Translations under genes and position numbers: made by a program
Shown: in pieces, positions 6,515 to 11,880 of the stretch
How positions within the stretch are numbered: position 1 is the first letter of the stretch
Layout: every line of letters starts with the position of its first letter
The notes under the pieces: generated by a model
Seen by the model: the letters and a program-made list of their open reading frames with translations, nothing else
What the model was told of the DNA's origin: nothing
The model's database searches: none
DNA from: a virus
Reading direction: 5' to 3' (one strand)
Virus record (IMG/VR): IMGVR_UViG_3300046003_007377
Location: 1 to 26,758 of that record
DNA: 26,758 nt

Positions 6515-6947
6515 TCTTCCAGTGCTCCATGAATCGAACGTAAAGACCAAGTTCACGCCCGAATGCTTCGATTTCCCACGGTAGATCCCAATAGTCCATG
6601 GTATTGGTATTTACCATCACGCCACGAAACTTAGTCACGTATGGCGTGCGCTCATATTGCCTTGACTCACCGGTGGCGTACTGCTTCACATGGACCATCT
6701 CATGAGCCAGTGCAATCAGCATATCCTTAACCGAACGCTTCGGGTTGATATGCAAATTGAACTCACGAGGGCGAGCAATTTCGTCCGAATCACATTGACC
6801 ATCCACACCCTCACCCTTGAAAAAGACGTCGACAGTCAAGTTCTTGACAAGCTGACGGTTCATGAGCATTGATGCATAGAACCGAACCGCTTCGGTTACC
6901 ATGTCGGACGAGAGCTTGGGTGGGCACTTACAGACTGATACTTGCAT
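6486..6947 (-). CDS. SprT-like zinc metalloprotease
   Basis: The 153-residue protein carries the zinc-protease motif HEMVH at residues 82-86 inside ALAHEMVHVKQ, with a downstream acidic helix WEIEAFGRE (124-132) that could give the third ligand. This layout matches short SprT-like or gluzincin-type phage proteases, which lack the large extra domains of Spartan. Host SprT-family proteins act on DNA-associated proteins, but the phage substrate is unknown. The ATG at 6947 follows GAGGG and lies just after a well-defined promoter. The coding DNA is visibly richer in G+C than the phage core. Confidence 0.8.
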   Translation of the reverse strand: MQVSVCKCPPKLSSDMVTEAVRFYASMLMNRQLVKNLTVDVFFKGEGVDGQCDSDEIARPREFNLHINPKRSVKDMLIALAHEMVHVKQYATGESRQYERTPYVTKFRGVMVNTNTMDYWDLPWEIEAFGRELGLYVRFMEHWKNVKAKADKT

Positions 6948-6972
6948 GATACCCTCAATTGATCATAGTCTG

Positions 6973-7001
6973 GTTATAATCCAACCTGGGATTAAAGTCA
7001 A
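6973..7001 (-). promoter_or_regulatory. Repeated-type promoter of the SprT-like gene
   Basis: On the minus strand TTGACT (7001-6996), a 17-bp spacer and TATAAC (6978-6973). The spacer contains the inverted repeat AATCC-CAGGTT-GGATT shared with the promoters at 7297 and 8173. The stop codon of the upstream gene lies inside the -35 box. Confidence 0.85.
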
Positions 7002-7246
7002 CCAGAAATTTCTTCCACGTCTGCGTGCACGCTGGTGTAGCCCTCCACATAATATCCGTCGGTGCTGCGCTCCATGTCAAAGGCCTTCTGAATGGCATCC
7101 AGCACATTGCGGGCCTGCACCGGAGGGTATACAGCCTTGTTGACGTGCGGACCCGGATCATCCGTAGGGTATACAAAGGTCAGCGTAACCCTGTAGGTCT
7201 TCATCGGGGCAGGCTTACGGAAAAAACCAAACAGCTTGCAGATCAT
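6998..7246 (-). CDS. Hypothetical protein, 82 aa
   Basis: The protein opens with an aromatic, basic stretch (MICKLFGFFRKPAP) followed by a likely beta-alpha-beta fold (TYRVTLTFVYP ... ARNVLDAIQKAFD). No family is recognised. The frame reaches back to 7333, but that part covers the promoter and its leader. The ATG at 7246 follows GAGGG with a 7-nt gap and gives a sensible single-gene cassette. Its TGA stop is embedded in the -35 box of the next promoter. G+C is higher than in the phage core genes. Confidence 0.7.
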   Translation of the reverse strand: MICKLFGFFRKPAPMKTYRVTLTFVYPTDDPGPHVNKAVYPPVQARNVLDAIQKAFDMERSTDGYYVEGYTSVHADVEEISG

Positions 7247-7273
7247 CTTTAGACCCTCATTCATCATAGTCTG

Positions 7274-7302
7274 GTTATAATCCAATCTGGGATTAAAGTC
7301 AA
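7274..7302 (-). promoter_or_regulatory. Repeated-type promoter of the 6998-7246 gene
   Basis: On the minus strand TTGACT (7302-7297), a 17-bp spacer with the inverted repeat AATCC-CAGATT-GGATT, and TATAAC (7279-7274). It is almost identical to the promoter at 6973-7001 and is followed by the shared leader GACTATGATGAATGAGG. Confidence 0.85.
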
Positions 7303-7478
7303 CCATGGTCAGGTAAAAGGTCGAGCTTTTCACGGCGCCGGAGAGCTTCAGCCACGAGCTGTCCGATGCTGCCGCGGCAGTATGCTTCCCGCTGCATCAC
7401 ACGGTCAAAAAGCACCCTTTCGTTATCAGTGAGTGTGCCGCGGATCGTATCAAAGATCAGCTTATCGTTGTCGGTCAT
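7299..7478 (-). CDS. Hypothetical protein, 59 aa
   Basis: This short ORF begins MTDNDKLIFDTIRGTLTDNE and is mostly charged and helical (REAYCRGSIGQLVAEALRRR). No family is recognised. The ATG follows GAGGG with a 6-nt gap after the conserved leader, and the TGA stop is inside the -35 box of the next promoter, as in the neighbouring cassette. Matching promoter, leader and stop arrangement supports a real gene. A small helical regulator or inhibitor is possible but unproven. Confidence 0.7.
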   Translation of the reverse strand: MTDNDKLIFDTIRGTLTDNERVLFDRVMQREAYCRGSIGQLVAEALRRREKLDLLPDHG

Positions 7479-7504
7479 CTTTAACCCTCATTCATCATAG
7501 TCCC

Positions 7505-7533
7505 TTTATACCATCACATGCTTTAAAAGTCAA
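7505..7533 (-). promoter_or_regulatory. Promoter of the 7299-7478 gene
   Basis: On the minus strand TTGACT (7533-7528), a 17-bp spacer and TATAAA (7510-7505), followed by the leader GACTATGATGAATGAGG shared with the 7274 and 7903 promoters. The spacer sequence differs from the AATCC-type promoters. Confidence 0.85.
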
Positions 7534-7569
7534 CCCCAACAAAATCAATAGGTTAGCCATGAATTGGTT

Positions 7570-7589
7570 CTAACCCATTGAAAAGATTA
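7570..7589 (-). repeat. Iteron copy 3, inverted (20 bp)
   Basis: The plus strand reads CTAACCCATTGAAAAGATTA, the exact reverse complement of the first 19 bases plus one of the direct copies' core (TAATCTTTTCAATGGGTTAG). Confidence 0.9.
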
Positions 7590-7651
7590 CCAAAATTTTT
7601 TTCGGTGATCCGCAACTTTTTTGGGCATCAACCCTTACTTGGAACCAAAAC

Positions 7652-7673
7652 CTAATCTTTTCAATGGGTTAGG
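7652..7673 (+). repeat. Iteron copy 1 (22 bp)
   Basis: A 22-bp unit beginning CTAATCTTTTCAATGGGTTA, identical to the copy at 7687-7708, with a 20-bp inverted copy at 7570-7589. The two direct copies start 35 bp apart. Confidence 0.9.
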
Positions 7674-7686
7674 CTTTCCAAGATGT

Positions 7687-7708
7687 CTAATCTTTTCAAT
7701 GGGTTAGG
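7687..7708 (+). repeat. Iteron copy 2 (22 bp)
   Basis: Identical 22-bp repeat to the unit at 7652-7673. Confidence 0.9.
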
Positions 7709-7902
7709 TTCTAAAAACGTCCCTACCCGACCTAAGCCACTGTGGATGGGTTATCATACCGCTAGGATCACTTAGCACGATCTCAGACGTATTCTTAGCT
7801 AAGTGATTGATATGATTAGGCTTAAAAAAAATATAAGAAATATGTAGATTTTTTTGGTAATCTTTTCAATCACTTAGCCCTAACCCATTGATATCCTTAC
7901 GG

Positions 7903-7931
7903 TTGACTTTTATCCATCCTGGTGGTATAAA
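7903..7931 (+). promoter_or_regulatory. Promoter of the 7959-8165 gene
   Basis: TTGACT (7903-7908), a 17-bp spacer and TATAAA (7926-7931), followed by GACTATGATGAATGAGG, the leader also found after the leftward 7505 and 7274 promoters. It faces away from the 7505 promoter across the iteron region. Confidence 0.85.
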
Positions 7932-7958
7932 GAGACTATGATGAATGAGGAACGGAAG

Positions 7959-8165
7959 ATGCTCAAAGCCACCCCACTGATGATCCGATTCGTTAAGATG
8001 CTCCCGGCTGATCAGCGGATCACTGCGGTCGTTCGAGCGGAGCGGGTCTATGCTGCTGCCCTGACTCAGCTGACTCGCTTTGATGACTTCGGGCACGAGC
8101 AGAATGTTGCCATGGCACTCGAGGCGGCTGAAGCCGAACTGGCTTATATGGCAAACCAGCCCTAA
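7959..8165 (+). CDS. Hypothetical protein, 68 aa
   Basis: An Ala-rich, almost wholly helical protein (ITAVVRAERVYAAALTQL, MALEAAEAELAYMAN) without a recognised domain. The frame opens at 7938 within the conserved leader, but the ATG at 7959 is preferred because it follows GAGG at an 8-nt gap, exactly as in the mirror-image cassettes on the other strand. G+C is higher than in the core genes. Possibly a small coiled-coil regulator. Function is unknown. Confidence 0.7.
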   Translation: MLKATPLMIRFVKMLPADQRITAVVRAERVYAAALTQLTRFDDFGHEQNVAMALEAAEAELAYMANQP

Positions 8166-8172
8166 TCAGGGG

Positions 8173-8201
8173 TTGACTTTAATCCCAGGTTGGATTATAA
8201 A
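8173..8201 (+). promoter_or_regulatory. Repeated-type promoter of the 8226-8893 genes
   Basis: TTGACT (8173-8178), a 17-bp spacer with the inverted repeat AATCC-CAGGTT-GGATT, and TATAAA (8196-8201). The spacer matches the leftward promoter at 6973-7001 base for base, although it drives different genes on the opposite strand. Confidence 0.85.
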
Positions 8202-8225
8202 ATGACTATGAACAAGGTGACCGAT

Positions 8226-8459
8226 ATGGAAAAGAAGGATAATGATATGAATAGACTGATTCCCGTTGCCCGCCACAATCCCACTGTATTTGTGCGGAGT
8301 GATCTTGTAGCCACCATGAATATTGTGATTCATAGCACACATGTAGAGTTGCAAATCCTTCTTACCCTTGGCACAACGGTGTGTGAGCGGTTTGACTCAC
8401 TCACAGAGGCTTCTGATGCTGCGGTGCGCATCTGTAACCTATGCAATCAGGGCAAGTGA
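8226..8459 (+). CDS. Hypothetical protein, 77 aa
   Basis: A protein with a polar N-terminus and a likely beta-rich middle (IVIHSTHVELQILLTLGTTV) followed by a helix with two cysteines near the C-terminus (ICNLCNQGK). No family is recognised. The frame opens at 8190, inside the promoter. The ATG at 8226 follows AAGGTG, and 8247 is an alternative with AAGGAT upstream. Its TGA overlaps the ATG of the next gene, so it heads a short operon. Confidence 0.65.
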   Translation: MEKKDNDMNRLIPVARHNPTVFVRSDLVATMNIVIHSTHVELQILLTLGTTVCERFDSLTEASDAAVRICNLCNQGK

Positions 8460-8686
8460 TGAACTCTTTTAATCCACAAACTGAATGGAAAGTTGTGCGG
8501 CCTGGTGAGATTACACTACCCACCACCGAGCTGACAATTCGTCTCCGGGCTGATTGGGAAGATGGCCATCGTTACCAAATCTTGTGGAAAGGTAAGGAGG
8601 TGGGTGAGAGCATGACTCTTAACTTTGCCAAAACTATAGCACATGATTGGGTGCGTGATCTTTTGACAATGGGAATTGAACCGTAA
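8459..8686 (+). CDS. Small protein, paralogue of the 4187-4411 protein
   Basis: A 75-residue protein of unknown function. It shares the pattern EW-x-V-x2-PG, L-x-TTEL, WK-x-K and a terminal DLL-x-MG-x-EP with the leftward protein at 4187-4411. Its ATG overlaps the TGA of the upstream gene (TGATG). The two copies lie about 4 kb apart in opposite orientations under different promoter types (sigma70-like here, late-like there), which suggests duplication followed by separate timing. Confidence 0.75.
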   Translation: MNSFNPQTEWKVVRPGEITLPTTELTIRLRADWEDGHRYQILWKGKEVGESMTLNFAKTIAHDWVRDLLTMGIEP

Positions 8687-8698
8687 GGGTGACTAAGA

Positions 8699-8893
8699 AT
8701 GACTCAAGATGAGTTTGAACAGAAGGAAGCAGAGATCCTTGAGCGCCTTCCGTACCAGCTTAGAAATGCAATCAGCTGGATGGCTTATGATCGAGGGCAC
8801 AGCTGTGGATATGAAGAGATTCTTATCCATGTACGTGAAATGGTAGATGCTCTAGAGCAACCTATTCTTGATCTCATTGATAGTATGCGTTGA
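8699..8893 (+). CDS. Hypothetical protein, 64 aa
   Basis: An acidic, probably all-helical protein (DEFEQKEAEILERLPYQL at the start, VREMVDALEQPILDLI near the end). No domain is recognised. It follows the preceding gene by 12 nt, with AAGGGTG as ribosome-binding site, and completes the operon that begins at 8226. Its TGA stop lies inside the TTGACT -35 box of the next promoter. Confidence 0.7.
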   Translation: MTQDEFEQKEAEILERLPYQLRNAISWMAYDRGHSCGYEEILIHVREMVDALEQPILDLIDSMR

Positions 8894-8920
8894 CTTTAAT
8901 TCCAAGTTGGTGTATATATA
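8890..8920 (+). promoter_or_regulatory. Promoter of the lipoprotein gene
   Basis: TTGACT (8890-8895) is followed after 17 bp by TATATA (8913-8918), or after 19 bp by TATAAT (8915-8920). The spacer (AATTCCAAGTTGG) is a diverged form of the AATCCCAGGTTGG spacer of the other repeated promoters. Confidence 0.75.
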
Positions 8921-8944
8921 ATCCATAACCTATGGAATAATCTT

Positions 8945-9148
8945 ATGCTAAAAGCTCTATCACTCCTAACCATCTCTGTCACTCTTGCTGGGTGTGTCGC
9001 TGTGCCCGTCGATGACGTATATGGTGCACCATATACGTCATCGTCCGTGATTTATGTTCCACGACCTGTTTATATCCCTCAACCTTACTATAACTATAAT
9101 TCATATAATCCATATTATCGTCCCCGCTATTATAGGCACTATCGTTAA
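8945..9148 (+). CDS. Small Tyr/Pro-rich lipoprotein
   Basis: The 67-residue precursor has a clear lipoprotein signal: a hydrophobic stretch ending in the lipobox LAGC, with Cys17 as the first residue of the mature protein. The mature part is very rich in Tyr, Pro and Asn (PQPYYNYNSYNPYY, RPRYYRHYR). It should be anchored to a membrane of a Gram-negative host. Such cell-surface phage lipoproteins often block re-infection, but no direct evidence is seen here. The ATG follows GGAATAA. The coding DNA contains a perfect 34-bp palindrome (9010-9043). Confidence 0.8.
   Translation: MLKALSLLTISVTLAGCVAVPVDDVYGAPYTSSSVIYVPRPVYIPQPYYNYNSYNPYYRPRYYRHYR
9010..9043. repeat. Perfect 34-bp palindrome inside the lipoprotein gene
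   Basis: The left half CGATGACGTATATGGTG (9010-9026) is exactly reverse-complementary to 9027-9043 with no central loop. It lies in the coding sequence just after the lipobox. No T-run follows, so it does not look like a simple terminator. It could bind a dimeric protein or fold in RNA. Confidence 0.95.
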
Positions 9149-9151
9149 GTC

Positions 9152-9340
9152 ATGAATAATGTGAGGGATGAAGTTAGAGATGATTTGTGGAACTGGGTTT
9201 ATGATAAAACTAATGAAGTTTGTGAGTATGGATATTCATTAGATGTTCTTGCTGCTACAGACTCTATTCTTTTTGGAATATTATTTCCACATGATGAGTT
9301 TGTTAGAATAGGATTATATAATTTAGATGACCATGGGTAA
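9152..9340 (+). CDS. Hypothetical protein with EVRDDLW N-terminus, 62 aa
   Basis: An acidic protein of unknown function, starting three bases after the lipoprotein stop. Its N-terminal motif (D)EVRDDLW-x3-YD is shared with the protein at 9533-9715, and the DNA for this part is identical over 22 nt, which shows a local duplication. The middle is hydrophobic (DSILFGILFPHDEF). It overlaps the region before the Cys-rich gene downstream. Confidence 0.65.
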   Translation: MNNVRDEVRDDLWNWVYDKTNEVCEYGYSLDVLAATDSILFGILFPHDEFVRIGLYNLDDHG

Positions 9341-9344
9341 TAAT

Positions 9345-9533
9345 ATGCAATGTAATTGTGAAAAGCAAAGCATCACTCGTACCACAGCCTATCATAATAA
9401 GGGTAAGGGAAAGACTTTTTGTTGCTTTAATTGTGATTCGTGGTTCTTCAGCCACAGACCTACCGCAAGTAAGCACAAGAAGCTTAAGAAGATGCGCCGT
9501 GTTAAGCCAGCTCATCGTGATTGGCAAGATTGA
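9345..9533 (+). CDS. Small Cys-rich, probably zinc-binding protein
   Basis: The 62-residue protein has cysteines in the arrangement C-x-C ... CC-x2-C (MQCNCEK, FCCFNCDSWF) and a very basic C-terminus (KHKKLKKMRRVK). This looks like a small zinc ribbon joined to a nucleic-acid-binding tail, but no named family is assigned. Met codons at 9327 and 9333 also open the frame. 9345 is chosen because it avoids the preceding gene, but the start is uncertain. The stop overlaps the next ATG (TGATG). Confidence 0.6.
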   Translation: MQCNCEKQSITRTTAYHNKGKGKTFCCFNCDSWFFSHRPTASKHKKLKKMRRVKPAHRDWQD

Positions 9534-9715
9534 TGCTGTATACTAATATTGAAGTTAGAGATGATTTGTGGGATTCTGCATATGACATTGTTTATTCTAA
9601 AATCAAAACATCATTGACAAGAACAATTGCAGATGATACTTATCATACGATAACCTTCATTAATCATGGGATTAAAACTCCCATTATATGGGAACTAAAA
9701 GATGCAGTTGCTTAA
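9533..9715 (+). CDS. Hypothetical protein with EVRDDLW N-terminus, 60 aa
   Basis: The second copy of the small protein type at 9152-9340: the N-terminus carries the same EVRDDLW-x3-YD motif, but the rest has diverged (beta-rich, DTYHTITFINHGIKTPIIW). The ATG is coupled to the stop of the Cys-rich gene. No function can be assigned. The following gene begins 14 nt before its stop. Confidence 0.65.
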   Translation: MLYTNIEVRDDLWDSAYDIVYSKIKTSLTRTIADDTYHTITFINHGIKTPIIWELKDAVA

Positions 9716-10082
9716 ACCGCATATCAATAATATCGGTTCAACTAAGTCTAAACCCTCTGCTAAACAACTTCAGGCTAAAGCAGAACATGAGGCTTGGCTT
9801 AAGCGTAATGGTGTTCATCCAGAACAACTGAAGCACAAGCCAAAAGCCAAGACTACTTTGCCTTCTTATAAAACAGAAAAAGTTCAACTTTCAAACACAA
9901 TTGTTGATGGTGGGCGGGATAGGTCCATTATGAGCAATCTCTATAAAGAATCTGTAGCGGTTCAACGTAAGATTCTTGAAAAAGCTAAGCGTACCGAGAT
10001 TGCTTATAATAAGGGTGGTCTTGTGTATGTGACTGATGGAATGGATATTAAAACTATGGGAAGTAGGAGTCGACGACCGTGA
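9702..10082 (+). CDS. Hypothetical basic protein, 126 aa
   Basis: A Lys-rich protein whose first third (KQLQAKAEHEAWLKRNGVHP) resembles a helical segment seen in conserved T4-superfamily proteins of unknown function. The C-terminus contains a hydrophobic-aromatic stretch (GGLVYVTDGMDIKTMG) and ends in Arg residues. There is no catalytic motif, signal or membrane segment. It overlaps its upstream neighbour by 14 nt and its downstream neighbour by 4 nt (GTGA), so it belongs to the same operon as the phosphoesterase gene. Confidence 0.7.
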   Translation: MQLLKPHINNIGSTKSKPSAKQLQAKAEHEAWLKRNGVHPEQLKHKPKAKTTLPSYKTEKVQLSNTIVDGGRDRSIMSNLYKESVAVQRKILEKAKRTEIAYNKGGLVYVTDGMDIKTMGSRSRRP

Positions 10083-10591
10083 GCACAACTTTTGTTATCA
10101 GTGATACCCATTTTGGGCATGCTAACATTCTCAAGTTTCTAAATGAGGATGGTTCACGTGTTCGCCCAAACTGGGAAGATGTTGACGTGATGAATGAAGA
10201 TATGATCAATCGCTGGAATCATATCGTGGCACCAAATGATAAGGTTTATCATCTTGGTGATGTTGTAATCAATCGACGTTATCTAAATCTAGTTGATCGC
10301 TTGAACGGCAAGAAGGAACTGGTCTTAGGCAATCATGATATCTTTGAGACCACTGACTTCTTGAAGCACTTCAAGCGTGTTCATGGATCAGTGAAGTTTG
10401 ATTCATTGGTGCTAACACATATTCCGGTTCATCCTACAATGCTACCGCGGTGGGCACTTGGGAATGTTCATGGGCATGTGCACTGCAATTCTCTTTCTGA
10501 TCCACTCTATAAGAATGTATCAGTAGAGGTCATTGATTATGTACCAATGCCTATGGATAATATTTTAGAGGAAATGCGTAAAAATCTCTAA
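10079..10591 (+). CDS. Calcineurin-like metallophosphoesterase
   Basis: The 170-residue enzyme shows the full order of metal-binding motifs: SDTHFGH (8-14), GD (60-61), GNHD (84-87), THIP (113-116) and VHGHVH (130-135). These bind two metal ions and hydrolyse phosphodiesters or phosphomonoesters. The compact single-domain form is common in phages. The substrate (nucleotide, cyclic nucleotide or nucleic acid) cannot be told from sequence. It starts with GTG and shares 4 nt with the upstream stop. No terminator is visible after it. Confidence 0.88.
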   Translation: MSTTFVISDTHFGHANILKFLNEDGSRVRPNWEDVDVMNEDMINRWNHIVAPNDKVYHLGDVVINRRYLNLVDRLNGKKELVLGNHDIFETTDFLKHFKRVHGSVKFDSLVLTHIPVHPTMLPRWALGNVHGHVHCNSLSDPLYKNVSVEVIDYVPMPMDNILEEMRKNL

Positions 10592-10610
10592 AAAACTCCT
10601 AAATAAAATA

Positions 10611-10638
10611 TTGACTTTTTCTTAAAGTCTGGTATAAT
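10611..10638 (+). promoter_or_regulatory. Promoter of the 10666-10972 genes
   Basis: TTGACT (10611-10616), a 16-bp spacer and a consensus TATAAT (10633-10638). An inverted repeat GACTTT-TTCTT-AAAGTC (10613-10629) spans the -35 box and spacer and could be an operator. Confidence 0.85.
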
Positions 10639-10665
10639 CTCATTGAGGATAAAAGGATATATCTA

Positions 10666-10857
10666 ATGGCTACCGCTAAAAACAACCAATTTCTAGTGAC
10701 CTTTACCCAAAAGATCACTGACTCGACATCACCAGACTATGGTTATGTTGTTGAGAACTCAATGAAATTTAAGTCGTTTGATGCGGCCCATACCTTTATC
10801 CGTAGTCTGACTCGAGTCAATCTAATTGGTAAGCCCGTAATTGAGGAGATTAATTGA
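10666..10857 (+). CDS. Hypothetical protein, 63 aa
   Basis: A small protein with a beta-strand-rich start (FLVTFTQKITD) and a probable helix (SFDAAHTFIRSL), resembling a ferredoxin-like or DUF-type small phage fold. No family is named. The ATG follows AAGGAT at a suitable distance and comes 27 bp after the promoter. The next gene begins one base after its stop. Confidence 0.7.
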   Translation: MATAKNNQFLVTFTQKITDSTSPDYGYVVENSMKFKSFDAAHTFIRSLTRVNLIGKPVIEEIN

Positions 10858-10858
10858 T

Positions 10859-10972
10859 ATGTCTAACGTGAAGATGATTACTCGCTATGATATTACAACT
10901 CACACTTGGCTTCTAGGTTATTATTCTGGTTGGCGTTGGGTTACTGTGGGTTCCTGGAAGAATGCTGCTTAA
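10859..10972 (+). CDS. Trp-rich 37-residue peptide
   Basis: A short ORF with four Trp in 37 residues (THTWLLGYYSGWRWVTVGSW), downstream of the 10666 gene with only one base between them and sharing its promoter. The fold is probably a small beta-hairpin. Its last four bases overlap the end of the leftward o-spanin gene, so the two genes converge with no space for a terminator. Coding status rests on operon packing and composition. Confidence 0.6.
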   Translation: MSNVKMITRYDITTHTWLLGYYSGWRWVTVGSWKNAA

Positions 10973-11259
10973 TCCAACTCTTCATTAGCTTCAGCGGTCG
11001 TCTTGGCTTTCTCAAGGAAAGCTTTGACGGCCGTTAAGCTATTTTTACATTCTAAATTATTGGTGTGTAGTTGAATTAAAAGCTTTGCTACTTGAATATC
11101 TGTGAGTGTTTGTGAATTTGGAAATAATGCTATTGTTGGGCATCTATACATTTTTTCATCTGGTAATACAACTAGTTGTTTTTGTTTAGTAATGAACTGT
11201 TGTGGTTCAGAAGCACAACCAGATAAAAATATAACAATAGCAGCTAATAGGATTCTCAT
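10969..11259 (-). CDS. o-spanin-like outer-membrane lipoprotein (Rz1-type)
   Basis: The 96-residue precursor has a signal peptide ending in the lipobox LSGC (mature Cys15). The rest has a Rz1/LysC-like pattern: a CPTIALFPNS Pro/Cys segment and then helical residues with a second Cys. O-spanins sit in the outer membrane and join an inner-membrane i-spanin to disrupt the envelope at lysis. Its ATG overlaps the stop of the i-spanin gene (ATGA). Its length is longer than the smallest Rz1 proteins but fits separated spanin pairs. Confidence 0.75.
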   Translation of the reverse strand: MRILLAAIVIFLSGCASEPQQFITKQKQLVVLPDEKMYRCPTIALFPNSQTLTDIQVAKLLIQLHTNNLECKNSLTAVKAFLEKAKTTAEANEELD

Positions 11260-11633
11260 TTATTCTTCTCCAAAGACTTTGCAAGTCCCTCAACTGTATT
11301 TTTAAGAATATCAGAAGCAGGTCTATCATTTCTTTTAGCATCAGTTGATCCTAGATAAGTGGACACTGATTCAAGTTTTCTTGATATTTTTTGATTTTCT
11401 TCTAAAAGATCCCGTGCTGCTTCTTGTTGTACTTTTGATATTTTTTCTTGTTTTTCCAAGAAGTCTTGTTGATCTTTAAGTGATTGCTCCATTTGTTTTT
11501 GATTAAAATCCATTAGTGCTTGGCGCTCTATATCTCTTTTCCAAGCATAATAAATACCACAACCTGATCCAATTAGAGTAATTGCTATAAAAACATATAT
11601 TACTATTTTGCTTCCGCTGAATATCCCTAGCAT
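11256..11633 (-). CDS. i-spanin-like inner-membrane coiled-coil protein (Rz-type)
   Basis: A 125-residue protein with one N-terminal membrane span (residues about 9-28) followed by a long, heptad-rich coiled coil (MDFNQKQMEQSLKDQQDFLE and onward). This N-in, single-span, coiled-coil layout with an adjacent overlapping lipoprotein gene is the classical i-spanin/o-spanin pair of Gram-negative phages, so the host should have an outer membrane. The gene points leftward, away from the rightward endolysin at 12775. Its ribosome-binding site AAGGA is part of a palindrome shared with the divergent gene at 11656. Confidence 0.75.
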   Translation of the reverse strand: MLGIFSGSKIVIYVFIAITLIGSGCGIYYAWKRDIERQALMDFNQKQMEQSLKDQQDFLEKQEKISKVQQEAARDLLEENQKISRKLESVSTYLGSTDAKRNDRPASDILKNTVEGLAKSLEKNK

Positions 11634-11655
11634 ATTTTTTTCCTTAGGAACTTAA

Positions 11656-11847
11656 ATGTATATTTTAGAAGAAGATTTTGTAAAGTTAGCATCTGAAGAA
11701 TTTGAGTATGGAAGCTCATATGCCCATTTGTTGAGCATTGGTGAACTATTCAAAGAAGCTGGATTAACACCGATCTATATTTATGATCCTGAAGAAAATA
11801 GTGTTTATATAACAACAAAAGAAAAAAGTGAAAATACTTTTCACTAA
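11656..11847 (+). CDS. Hypothetical acidic protein, 63 aa
   Basis: A small acidic protein (LEEDFVKLASEEFEYG at the start, IYIYDPEENSVYITTKEK near the end), probably alpha then beta. No family is recognised. It diverges from the i-spanin gene across only 22 nt, using AGGA within the palindrome TTCCTTAGGAA as its ribosome-binding site. Since no promoter fits between the two starts, its promoter must lie within the i-spanin gene or transcription comes from further left. Confidence 0.6.
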   Translation: MYILEEDFVKLASEEFEYGSSYAHLLSIGELFKEAGLTPIYIYDPEENSVYITTKEKSENTFH

Positions 11848-11850
11848 TTG

Positions 11851-11880
11851 TTGACAAATGTTGATTGTGGTGTATAAATA
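11851..11880 (+). promoter_or_regulatory. Overlapping sigma70 and late-type promoter of the Hsp20 gene
   Basis: TTGACA (11851-11856) is followed after 16 bp by TATAAA, and the same bases at 11873-11880 form the exact T4 late octamer TATAAATA. The gene could therefore be read by the host polymerase and again by the late-modified one. The Hsp20 start is 59 bp downstream. Confidence 0.7.

Larger units (their letters stand above)
7534..7902. other. Non-coding divergence region with iteron-like repeats; candidate origin or control region
   Basis: This stretch between outward-facing promoters has no convincing gene. The core CTAATCTTTTCAATGGGTTA occurs at 7652 and 7687 (extended identically by GG), and inverted at 7570-7589. 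Split pieces are found at 7858-7870 and 7881-7891. A second element, CAATCACTTAG, is at 7867-7877 and inverted at 7799-7809, with a partial copy near 7767. Between them lies an AT-rich stretch (7820-7856). Spaced iterons next to AT-rich DNA are typical of replication origins or multi-site operators. The role is inference. Confidence 0.6.

Noticed and set aside
7735-7760. Possible DnaA box (TGTGGATGG) in the iteron region
   Set aside because: It matches only seven of nine consensus bases and is a single copy, so it is mentioned within the candidate origin but not annotated as a site.
7534-7902. CRISPR array
   Set aside because: The repeats are few, in both orientations and unevenly spaced, with no spacers of constant length.
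7866-8096. 76-residue ORF on the minus strand
   Set aside because: It reads antisense through the 7903 promoter and the 7959 gene, with no start signal.
10597-10605. CCTAAATA as a late promoter, and similar CATAAATA near 19127
   Set aside because: They differ from TATAAATA in the first bases. The first is just before a clear sigma70-type promoter and the second is before a terminator, so support is weak.
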